Positions 1 to 7,914 of a stretch of 64,000 nt of DNA are shown here, piece after piece. The DNA comes from Nitzschia sp. pyKryTriq1 (lineage: Eukaryota; Bacillariophyta; Bacillariophyceae; Bacillariales; Bacillariaceae). Numbering within the stretch: position 1 is the first letter of the stretch; each line of letters begins with the position of its first letter. Position numbers and translations under genes: made by a program. The notes beneath the pieces are model-generated. The model had not been told where the DNA came from, made no database searches, and was given only the letters and a program-made list of their open reading frames with translations. The stretch covers positions 830,722 through 894,721 of the forward strand of contig OY101121.1 of NCBI GenBank assembly GCA_956465555.1, given 5' to 3'.

Positions 1-235
1 AAAATAGCGTATCGCCTTTTTTGGTCTTTCCAAAACGGGTTAACACGATTCCTTCCTGTTGTGTCCATTGTCCAATAGTGAACTGCTGATGACTGATGAT
101 AACACTATTACCTCTTCGTCTTCTCGGACTCAGACCTTGGTCACATATCAATGATGAATGATAATCAACTTGCAAGTTGATTTTAGCAAAGGCGAAGCTT
201 TTCAATTTGTATCTCGTAACCGAAAAGAAATTACA

Positions 236-1177
236 ATGAGGCGTTTACTGACTTCCTTTGGGATGCCCGCCGCCGTCTTGGTGGCTCAACTCTCGGTTGT
301 CCGGGCACAGGGGACTTACTGCGAGCCCTGCGACGGAGAAACACCATCCGAGGATGATGATTGTCGAGATTTGATAGATGATGCTCAGAAGATGATTGCA
401 AGGACACCACAGTGTGCTGCGCTTCAATTAGAACTCTTTCAAACAGGCTGTTGCACCAAACCGCCGAGGGATCGGTGCACCCTCTGTCCGGATGGAAGGT
501 CGTTTAGTGGGAGTTCTGTGGTACCCAATTTCAACCCAGGCGATGGAGACGTTTCGTGTGCGGACCTGAATGCTGACGAGTCCTTTCTCGACTACCTCTT
601 CGAGTCGGGAACTTGCGACGATACCTTGCTCAGGAGAAGCGCTGCATGGTGCGGTTGCCCTGGTGTGGAGAGACAGTGTTCGCTTTGTCCCAATGGAGAA
701 CGTCCACCCAATCCTGGTCTGGTGGATCCTGTGTATTACGGATGGGACTGTGATACCTTCGATTTTGTTTCGAGTTATTTTTCGGAGGGCGAATGTAGGG
801 GGTTGGTGGATTCCATCTTTGAATTCGACGCTTCCAGTTTCTGTGGCTGCTCCGATTCACCCATCCCGGGCGTTTGCGACCTGTGCCCGCGTGGTCAAAT
901 TCTAGTCAACCCCGACATGTACTTGGGGCATAACGATCGATTTACTTGTCGCGAGCTTGCATTATCAACACGATATATCCCCGCCGATGAACCTTGCGAC
1001 CGAGTTTTGTCGACTCACAGATCGAATGGATACATTCGGGCATGTTGCGCTCCGATTGAGACTGTACCAAAGAAATATGGAGGCACTGCTGGGGGGAGGG
1101 CAATGAAGGTCGGTATCCAATGGCTATCCTTGGCTATGCTGGTGTCGTCGAGTCTGTTGCTACTTTGGGGTTATTAA
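236..1177 (+). CDS. Secreted/surface Cys-rich four-module protein, C-terminal anchor
   Basis: The function is unknown. The protein is 313 aa from the ATG at 236; an in-frame upstream start at 158 would bury the signal peptide. Residues 1-25 look like a signal peptide (Arg-Arg, hydrophobic core, VRAQ cleavage region). The mature part has four related Cys-rich modules of about 65-75 residues. Each opens with a C-x2-C pair (YCEPCDG, CTLCPDG, CSLCPNG, CDLCPRG), and later has a C-x2-L segment, a lone Cys and a closing CC or CGC. The last 25 residues are hydrophobic (WLSLAMLVSSSLLLLWGY) and reach the C-terminus, so a membrane or GPI-type anchor is likely. Paired cysteines imply an extracellular or lumenal disulfide-rich protein. 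The gene is tail-to-tail with the lipase gene downstream. The coding call is firm; the role is open. Confidence 0.8.
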   Translation: MRRLLTSFGMPAAVLVAQLSVVRAQGTYCEPCDGETPSEDDDCRDLIDDAQKMIARTPQCAALQLELFQTGCCTKPPRDRCTLCPDGRSFSGSSVVPNFNPGDGDVSCADLNADESFLDYLFESGTCDDTLLRRSAAWCGCPGVERQCSLCPNGERPPNPGLVDPVYYGWDCDTFDFVSSYFSEGECRGLVDSIFEFDASSFCGCSDSPIPGVCDLCPRGQILVNPDMYLGHNDRFTCRELALSTRYIPADEPCDRVLSTHRSNGYIRACCAPIETVPKKYGGTAGGRAMKVGIQWLSLAMLVSSSLLLLWGY

Positions 1178-1268
1178 AATTTTTGGCAAACCTAGCCATG
1201 CTGGTACTATATCAAATTCCACAACTCGACGACTATAAGGAATAGAATCTGATGATATCGTCCATGTG

Positions 1269-2801
1269 CTATCTATGTCGGCTGCTGACTTCCTTTAAGA
1301 AGGACACTGTATGCTCGTGTATCTCCCGTGCAGTTTCGAGTGGATTGCGTGCGCCCGTAATCCCTGTCGCTCGTGCCAACCAAGTGGGGGTGAGCATACA
1401 AGTATCGGAAAACTCGTTGTGGTGAGCTCCTGGAATCACAGCCACTTTGCTTGCCCCTCCCGTAGGTCCGAAGACTCCTCTTTCGTACATATCTCCCAGA
1501 ACTTTGACTCCGCCCCATTTCTTCATTGCCCACTCGTGGCTGAATAATACCAGCATTTCATGATCATGGACGGACGCGGAAAAGTTATCAGTCGCGTTAG
1601 TATTGACTTGCCAAAAGGTGTAGTTGACTCTACTTCCCTCTAATCGCTTGAGATCGAAGAGGCTGGCTCGAGTGGCATCCGGGATCCAATCTGAGGCTGG
1701 CTCGTGCGCAATGATCGAGGCTGGAGATCGTTTGCGGGCCGCATGAAAAGACGTTGCACCACCAAAGGAGTGCCCCATGTAATGGATTTCGTCCACTTTG
1801 AGCTTGTCCACGAACGAAATATTGTGACGTGCCAATTCGGCAATATTTTCTTGATCAAGACCCACCATGGCTTCTACCGCAGCCAGTAGTTCCTCTGCCC
1901 GGTATTCCGTCATGGCACGACGACTGCGTCTGGACAGCTCGTCACGACCCTCAGTGTTGTGAAGTTCGACATGGCTATCATTTCGCCGCAACAGTGATCC
2001 ATCTCTTCGTGGGACAACGGGGGCGGATCCGTCAGAGTGATCGATGACAATGACTGCGTATCCATGCGCCGCCAAGGCTCTGGTTTGATATGTATACAAA
2101 TCAGCATTCCCTCCAAGACCATGTGAAAAGGCTATGATTGGCAAACCGGATTCAAGGTCAAGTGGCTGAGCATGACGTTTTGCCTCCGTCTGAGTAAGTC
2201 TCCACGTATGAAGGATCCAACTAAAGGGTTTGAGTGGTGGAGGTGCACCTGCAATCATTGTCTCCTCGCAGAAAGTCTCACTGGTGTGCGGTCGTAGATA
2301 GGGAATTGAGCTGCGTTGTTCATCCAAAGTTGGATAAAAAATTCTGACCGAAATGTGATCTTGTTGTGATGGACACACGTCCTGAGCATCTGGAATGGAC
2401 GTCGAATGCTCGAACGAAACGGGCAAAAATACGTCAATGACTCCAACGTTGTAGGGGGCATCCAGAACTGGTGGCAGCTCCACCGCCGGAAAAAGAACAG
2501 ACAATAGACCCGCGAGCATTATGAAGAAGAAACTGAACACAAATATGATACCACCCATCCACTTGTTGGAGAACATTCGTCGCAGCCCCTGTAGGAACAA
2601 AAGTGGAACCATCGGAAATACAATGGTCCAACGATTCGACAGATTTCCCGACAGGAGCACAGTTAACAGACCAGTCACGACGAGAATGGCACCATTGCGT
2701 TTGGTGGGGGGCGTCATGGCCGAAAAAGACAATCCCAGGAGTGCCAGCATATCCACCAAAACCTGACCCACGATGGGGCGAAGACCTCCCCAGACAACCA
2801 T
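1269..2801 (-). CDS. Platelet-activating-factor acetylhydrolase-type lipase, membrane-anchored
   Basis: This is a 510-aa alpha/beta hydrolase of the PAF-acetylhydrolase (group VII PLA2) family, which releases short or oxidised sn-2 acyl chains from phospholipids. Three hydrophobic segments occupy about residues 10-30, 38-55 and 80-108, so the enzyme is probably membrane-bound. An FSHGLGG oxyanion-side motif lies near residue 226, followed by a VIDHSDGSA stretch typical of the family. The nucleophile elbow GHSFGGA puts the Ser near 345, the acid is probably the Asp of ASDW near 371, and the His lies in GAHHNEFSD near 460. The full triad is therefore present. The longer open frame to 2837 begins with TTG, so the ATG at 2801 is preferred. 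Human enzymes are about 390-440 aa; the excess here is the N-terminal membrane region. Confidence 0.85.
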   Translation of the reverse strand: MVVWGGLRPIVGQVLVDMLALLGLSFSAMTPPTKRNGAILVVTGLLTVLLSGNLSNRWTIVFPMVPLLFLQGLRRMFSNKWMGGIIFVFSFFFIMLAGLLSVLFPAVELPPVLDAPYNVGVIDVFLPVSFEHSTSIPDAQDVCPSQQDHISVRIFYPTLDEQRSSIPYLRPHTSETFCEETMIAGAPPPLKPFSWILHTWRLTQTEAKRHAQPLDLESGLPIIAFSHGLGGNADLYTYQTRALAAHGYAVIVIDHSDGSAPVVPRRDGSLLRRNDSHVELHNTEGRDELSRRSRRAMTEYRAEELLAAVEAMVGLDQENIAELARHNISFVDKLKVDEIHYMGHSFGGATSFHAARKRSPASIIAHEPASDWIPDATRASLFDLKRLEGSRVNYTFWQVNTNATDNFSASVHDHEMLVLFSHEWAMKKWGGVKVLGDMYERGVFGPTGGASKVAVIPGAHHNEFSDTCMLTPTWLARATGITGARNPLETAREIHEHTVSFLKEVSSRHR

Positions 2802-3181
2802 GTTGTGCTGCTTTCTCGTTCCTGTTTGCTTTGCCAAAGTATTTGTAAATTTGTACAGCAGATAGATATGTGATAGTTCGTGGTAGTGTAGCTGGGCTTA
2901 CGGAGTACCCAGAGTACCGTACTGTAATATCTATATTGATGAACAAGCATGATGATCCCTTCGTCATCGTTCATCTCATCTTTCGTCGAAAATCGAAATC
3001 GAGAACGAAAGCTTCGAGCAATAAAGAAGCAAAAGACGAAAAATAAACCCAGGAGGGCGCCCTACATACCCGCGGGTACTGTGTACATACATACGAGTAC
3101 TACCGGTACAAACCCCGCCCCCTTTATGCATACGGTATGAGTACAGTACCGTACCGGTGGTAGTACAGTACAGAGGGCAGA

Positions 3182-3189
3182 GTATATAG
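3182..3189 (+). promoter_or_regulatory. TATA-like element upstream of SET gene
   Basis: GTATATAG lies about 400 bp before the SET-gene ATG and 5 bp before a TGACGTCA site. A leader of that length would be needed for it to serve that gene. The call is positional only. Confidence 0.3.
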
Positions 3190-3193
3190 GGAA

Positions 3194-3201
3194 TGACGTC
3201 A
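3194..3201. promoter_or_regulatory. TGACGTCA CRE/bZIP palindrome
   Basis: This is a perfect 8-bp cAMP-response-element palindrome beside a TATA-like element. In Phaeodactylum, TGACGT/ACGTCA elements mediate CO2/cAMP responses through bZIP factors. Use here is inferred. Confidence 0.4.
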
Positions 3202-3590
3202 TCTTCGGACGGTCAAACTAGTCGACCCTAACAATAACAATAACAGCTATCAGTTGCTATATCCTCTTACTTCTCCATCTCTCTACTACCCTACCTCCTT
3301 TGATCTTTCCCATTGATTGCTGTAAGTGTTTTATTACCACTATTTTTTTTTTTTATATGCTAGTACCTCGCGGGCACAAAAATCGATGGAAGCTGCGCGT
3401 AATGGTACGAGTACTGTACCGGTACCGGTACTGTTAAGGGGCGGTTGGGCCGTCTGTGCGGCTCACGGCTTGATCGGCCGCGGGCGCTTTTTTGTTTTGT
3501 TTTTTGTTGTGTTTTGAAAGACGATCTCGATGCATGGAGGACTTCACAAACAGTAGTAGTAGAACAGAAACAAAGTGATTCACTACAACT

Positions 3591-5189
3591 ATGGGAAAGG
3601 GGAAAAGTCGAAGGAGCAAGGAAGGTGACAGTCTCTCGGCAGTGGCTGGTAAACGCGCGGATGATCAATCTGGCGCAGCAGGAGCTCCAGCAGCTTTCGC
3701 CTCGTCGGAAGGATTTTCGTTATTGTCATCGCCATTATTAGCCCGTCGAGGTATTTTTCACTGGTGTCTGCAAGAGCATCAGGGGATCCTCTGGGTTGTG
3801 GTCTGCTGCCTGATTGGATCATTCTTGGGTTTTGGAATAGGTTCTGGTTTGTTTACTGGTGAATTCGGGAAAGAACCAAATACATGGCGGATGACGCTGG
3901 GTAGCAGGGTTCGAGTTTCGTCTCTCTATCAAGTGCTAACGTTGGAGCAAAAGCCTTGGGAGCCTATTTTCGGAATTTTTGATGGCAGAGGACAAAACAA
4001 GAAGGAAGATCTTTCGATCAAGAGTCCTGGTGGCGTTTCAAAGAGCGCTGGTAGAGCGGTAGTTACGGTGGATCCTCAAGTACTGCGAAGTGATCCTTCT
4101 CATCCCACCGTATATGCAGTATTAAGAGAGGCTGTGGTGAGAGAAAAAGGCGGTTTCGTACATCCCGATTTGGGAATTTTGCAGCCAGCTCCTTCGGGGG
4201 CTGCAAGGGGAATCGGCATGGTCCGTGATAGCTGGCATCAGTGTCAGAGCAAGTGCTTCCCTGGGATCCGTAGCGAAAAGCTCGCATTGAAACGAAACGA
4301 GACCGATTCCGATTCCGACATGAACAGCAAAAAAAACTACAAGCAAGAAGAAGTGCTCATTAAGGTACCTCTCAGTTTTCAAATGACTCGGGCAGTCGCA
4401 TTGCAGACGCTGCTCCCCCGAATATCTGCAGAAGTTCAGCGGAAAGCTGGTATCCATGAGCTTGACGATGCAGCTTTACTGACATTACTTCTAGCCCACG
4501 AGCGAGGAGTGGGTAAATACAGCCGATGGTTGCCTTATATTGCAAGTCTACCCTTGGAGCCAAGTTGTGGATATTCGAAAGCGCTGCGGCCGTACTTCCT
4601 GGACAGTATCCTAGCTCTGAAAGAAGAATTGGGTCTCGATGTCAACGGTTGGTCGGGAGAGTTACTCAAGGCAACAAAATATGCTGAAAAGATTGCTGCT
4701 AGCCTGGCGCGTGATTATGGAAGCTTCTTACAGCACCCTAAGGGAATGGGTGCTACAGATAATATCCAATGGGCACTGTGTCAGGTTGCCTCACGAGCCA
4801 CAGCTGGAAGCCACGCGCACGGCACTTTGCGAATGGTACCTCTGGCAGATATGATCAACCATGACGCCAACGCAGGAGGGTTTGTGGAGGTGGTAGGGGA
4901 GGAAAAACTAGAGTTCACCAATGACTTTCTCGATGCTACCTTTGAAGATTCGGGCGCTTTTGTCGTGAGAAGTTTACGGCACGGACGGCGCAAGGCACTA
5001 AAGGTGGGACAAGAGCTGCTCGTCAACTATAATGTGCCCCATTTTTCAGCACTGGATTGGTTCATTTCCCAGGGATTTGTTCCACCAGAACGATGGATTA
5101 AATGGCAAAAGATGGACGCTGCCTTACCACGCGTCCGACGCGATGGTCCCTTTGGAACTCCTGAAGCCGGTAGACGAAATGCCCCGTAG
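3591..5189 (+). CDS. SET-domain protein methyltransferase, SETD3/Rubisco-LSMT type, with membrane segment
   Basis: The protein is 532 aa. A basic, disordered N-terminus leads to one strong transmembrane segment near residues 63-88 (hydrophobic, with GxxxG-like glycines). The second half is a split SET domain of the SETD3/Rubisco large-subunit methyltransferase class. It shows GKYSRWLPYIASLP near residue 305, the S-adenosylmethionine-binding ADMINHD near 419-425 and the catalytic-tyrosine region NYNVPHFSALDWFISQGFV near 479. The enzyme should transfer methyl groups from AdoMet to lysine or histidine of a protein substrate. The membrane anchor is not typical of SETD3 and suggests an organelle- or ER-bound enzyme. 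The Rubisco-binding C-terminal domain is short or absent. The start ATG follows a CT-rich leader. The substrate cannot be predicted. Confidence 0.85.
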   Translation: MGKGKSRRSKEGDSLSAVAGKRADDQSGAAGAPAAFASSEGFSLLSSPLLARRGIFHWCLQEHQGILWVVVCCLIGSFLGFGIGSGLFTGEFGKEPNTWRMTLGSRVRVSSLYQVLTLEQKPWEPIFGIFDGRGQNKKEDLSIKSPGGVSKSAGRAVVTVDPQVLRSDPSHPTVYAVLREAVVREKGGFVHPDLGILQPAPSGAARGIGMVRDSWHQCQSKCFPGIRSEKLALKRNETDSDSDMNSKKNYKQEEVLIKVPLSFQMTRAVALQTLLPRISAEVQRKAGIHELDDAALLTLLLAHERGVGKYSRWLPYIASLPLEPSCGYSKALRPYFLDSILALKEELGLDVNGWSGELLKATKYAEKIAASLARDYGSFLQHPKGMGATDNIQWALCQVASRATAGSHAHGTLRMVPLADMINHDANAGGFVEVVGEEKLEFTNDFLDATFEDSGAFVVRSLRHGRRKALKVGQELLVNYNVPHFSALDWFISQGFVPPERWIKWQKMDAALPRVRRDGPFGTPEAGRRNAP

Positions 5190-5566
5190 GCTCGTTTGGT
5201 AAGTCAAGCAAGCCTATCGCGGGATATTGTATTATTTATTAGGAGTAGTGCAAGCAAGAGTTGTCGGGATTGCCTATTTCGTGAAATTGTCTCAGTAGAC
5301 GACTAATTCCGTACCAAGGATACTCTCGACTTGTGCGTACACTACTACCATTTCTCGCCTTGCCTCGTCTCGTGTGATCCCGTGTTGTCTGTGCACTGTA
5401 CTATAAGTACAGGTGTGATTCATCGTGTCATCGAATCCTCCTTAGGGTTCGGTTGCCGATTGCAAACACAGGGGGCTCCTGTGGACTTCAGTATCAGAAT
5501 ATTGTGATGAGGACATCATACCGCCGTAGATTTCGGACACCAATCCCGGTTTTTGGTCGGAGCAGC
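5190..5566. other. Convergent 3' flanks of SET and ArfGAP genes
   Basis: I see nothing gene-like here. It is the shared 3' region of two converging genes. Confidence 0.5.
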
Positions 5567-6925
5567 TCATGACGCACTAGTAGAGTTGCTAGTTGACGTT
5601 CCAATCGGTAGCCATGAGCGCCAAGTCGACGAGGAGTCGTTGTTGTCCGCAGGCGGTGCGCACTCGCTATTGGTACCCAGCGGTATGCTTGTCTGTGACC
5701 CGCGACCCGAAGAAGATCTGAATTTAAGAAACTCATCCGTCAAAGTATCATCTGGGGTAGGCGGTGGGCTCTGATAGATTATGGAGCGTGGCGTTATGGG
5801 TCGAATGGCACCTTTCCGCAGAACCCGAAGCTCCCCATTCAAATCGTCGTCAACGCTTTCATTCTGGTTAGCACCGACAGCATTCAGTCCAGTCATGCTG
5901 GATCCTCTCGAAGTGGGTGGTGATTGAGAACGTACCGGTATAGACTGCCCACCTGTTACTTGACTCGACCGGAATTCCTCAAAATGTCGCTTCAAATCCA
6001 GTTCGTCGTCGTCGTCATCATCACTACATATTGCTCCCTTTTGCTTGAGCGTCTGTGCGAGCCTCTCAGCCTGCTCTTTTTTTAGTTTTTGGTCAGAAGA
6101 TGCAGAAAATAAGTCATTGACATCTCGCATCCAGCCGTCGAGTGGTGAAGAGGGCATAGAGAGACGTCTGGTTTCTGGTTTCGTTTCCGTCCTGTAAATC
6201 GTTGTTGTGGAACTTCTCCGAGGCAGCGTGACATTAGCAACAGCACTTGGACCCCATGGGGCTGTCGGTTCCACTGATACAGCACCAGAAACGGCGGATG
6301 CAATGTTTCGATTTTCAATACGACAAGTACAAGTACTATCCTCCATATCGTTATCGTCCACATCGTTGTTCCGAGATTCCATGTCCTGCAGTTCCTGTAA
6401 ATTTCGTTGCGATAATATTTTGGGCGGTTGATATTGCAATTTCGTCCTGTTGGATTCGGTGTACCTTTGTTCTACATATTTCTCGGTGATGAATTGCTTT
6501 CGTCGTTCCATATCTTCTTTCGGCGCAATCTTGTGATACAGGTTGGCTTCCAGAATTTCGTTCACGAGCAGGTTGCCACTTTCTTCCAAAGCTGTGATAT
6601 CTTCCTCTCGCCATTGGTCTAGATGCACACTACGAACGAAGCAAATATGTGTCCCCAAGCTGCGGTGGACACCCGAACACAAAATGCAACAAAATACGCC
6701 GATAGTTTTGGCCGTAGTACTTGTATTGCTCGTCCCCTCAGTCGTCGTCGCTGTCGTCGCCGAAACAATACTCATTAAAGATACCCAACTAGGTCGAGGT
6801 CGTGAGCAGTCACAACATATTCGATTCTCAGGCCGTTGAAGTAGGTCGAGTAATCGCGAGTTAGTGCTCCCATTATTGTCTGCTGGAGGCGAAGCAGCAG
6901 AAGACTGCTTCTCGGCATTCACCAT
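5567..6925 (-). CDS. ArfGAP zinc-finger GTPase-activating protein
   Basis: The protein is 452 aa. The N-terminal 150 residues are an ArfGAP domain closest in pattern to SMAP/AGFG types. It stimulates GTP hydrolysis on Arf GTPases and so controls coated-vesicle budding at Golgi and endosomes. It shows the first zinc pair C-x2-C near 37-40, the second near 80-83 (GVFCCILCSGVHRSLG), the catalytic arginine finger in HRSLG (Arg88), and the family segment VHLDQW. It is odd in that about 39 residues separate the two Cys pairs instead of the usual 16. The extra 23 or so are Ser/Thr-rich and sit inside the zinc finger. The rest is a low-complexity Ser/Asp-rich tail with an ENES/DDD acidic patch. No intron is needed to read the domain through, so the insertion is probably translated. 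Confidence 0.88.
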   Translation of the reverse strand: MVNAEKQSSAASPPADNNGSTNSRLLDLLQRPENRICCDCSRPRPSWVSLMSIVSATTATTTEGTSNTSTTAKTIGVFCCILCSGVHRSLGTHICFVRSVHLDQWREEDITALEESGNLLVNEILEANLYHKIAPKEDMERRKQFITEKYVEQRYTESNRTKLQYQPPKILSQRNLQELQDMESRNNDVDDNDMEDSTCTCRIENRNIASAVSGAVSVEPTAPWGPSAVANVTLPRRSSTTTIYRTETKPETRRLSMPSSPLDGWMRDVNDLFSASSDQKLKKEQAERLAQTLKQKGAICSDDDDDDELDLKRHFEEFRSSQVTGGQSIPVRSQSPPTSRGSSMTGLNAVGANQNESVDDDLNGELRVLRKGAIRPITPRSIIYQSPPPTPDDTLTDEFLKFRSSSGRGSQTSIPLGTNSECAPPADNNDSSSTWRSWLPIGTSTSNSTSAS

Positions 6926-7540
6926 GATTCTCTACTCGCAGCCCGCCTGCTAGCTGGTCCTGTGTAGCAGTGCGTCTGAAAACTCACTCTCGGCCTCCGT
7001 TGATGGATGGAGTAGGTTATGGTTCAATAATTAATCAAGACAGGCCAAGAATGATAATCGACAATACCGGTAGCATCGATATCCCCAGCTACAGTAGCTT
7101 GCATCCTGCACGACAAGTGAGAAATGCAGCATGCAGAAATTATTTTTTGAGTAAAATAAGGAGTGCAGGATTTTGAGATTGTTTTGTTTTCATCCGTTTC
7201 TGACGCGTGTTTCACTTACATGTTCTAGAAGCGTTCCATTGTAAATGTCTGTAAGTTGTCCGTATGGTGTCCGCTAACGCGTTAAAAGCCGATATTTTCG
7301 AAACAAAATGTACTGTATTTCTGTTACCGGTACAAGTACATACGTCCCCGCGTCGGGAAGCTGTACTTGTAATAACCAATAGCACGTGGCTTCGCTCAGC
7401 TAGCTTAATCTACTACTGTACTTGTACCGGTTTGTCTCTACAAGTACGGTACTGGTACCGTATTATGCAGAAGTACAGTACTTGTACTGGTGCTGCACCA
7501 GTATATCCCACCGAATGCGTTTCGCAAGGATACAATACTC

Positions 7541-7690
7541 TCTATCTCTGGTAGAGTAGCGATTCTTCTATTATGAGTAAGGTCATGTGTAAAAAACCCT
7601 CTCCTGTAGCATCTGTGTTCTCTCTACCAGGGGTCCGCCCTCTGTCCGCCCATAATAGAATCGCTACTACTAGCTAGAGTAGAGACAGCG
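7541..7690. repeat. Imperfect inverted repeat, fold-back or MITE-like
   Basis: The left arm contains GTAGAGTAGCGATTC...ATTATG (about 7551-7575). The right arm is its reverse complement (CATAATAGAATCGCTACTAC, about 7650-7670). CTCTGGTAGAG and CTCTACCAG/CTAGAGTAGAG add further pairing around a loop of about 75 bases. It could be a miniature transposon footprint or a hairpin transcript. Confidence 0.5.
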
Positions 7691-7706
7691 TACACCACCG
7701 GGCACC

Positions 7707-7734
7707 GAGTATGTACCGCTGAGTATGTACCGCT
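7707..7734. repeat. 14-bp tandem duplication
   Basis: GAGTATGTACCGCT occurs twice head-to-tail in GTAC-rich intergenic DNA. Confidence 0.8.
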
Positions 7735-7914
7735 GCGCGGTACCAGGTACCGTATCCTCTGTCCACTGCTCTATTAAAACCGGTACAGAATAATGAATAC
7801 CCTCTAAAATACCGACCGCAGTGCATCTCTATGAATTAGCTACTCTATAGTAGTAGAGATATACAACTTGTGTCTTTCATTCAGAATATAATCGTCATCA
7901 AGGAACCAGAAAAT

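Larger units (their letters stand above)
2802..3590. other. Divergent intergenic region between lipase and SET genes
   Basis: No gene is seen. The region holds GTAC-type palindromes around 3075-3175 and 3400-3435, a TATA-like element and a TGACGTCA palindrome near 3180-3200. An AATAAC-repeat stretch near 3230 is followed by a CT-rich tract at 3260-3310 that looks like leader sequence for the SET gene. Confidence 0.6.
6926..7914. other. Divergent intergenic region between ArfGAP and GPALPP1 genes
   Basis: No gene is seen. The region is rich in GTAC motifs (7325-7340, 7420-7500, 7700-7755). It contains a long inverted repeat at 7541-7690 and a 14-bp tandem duplication at 7707-7734. Confidence 0.6.
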
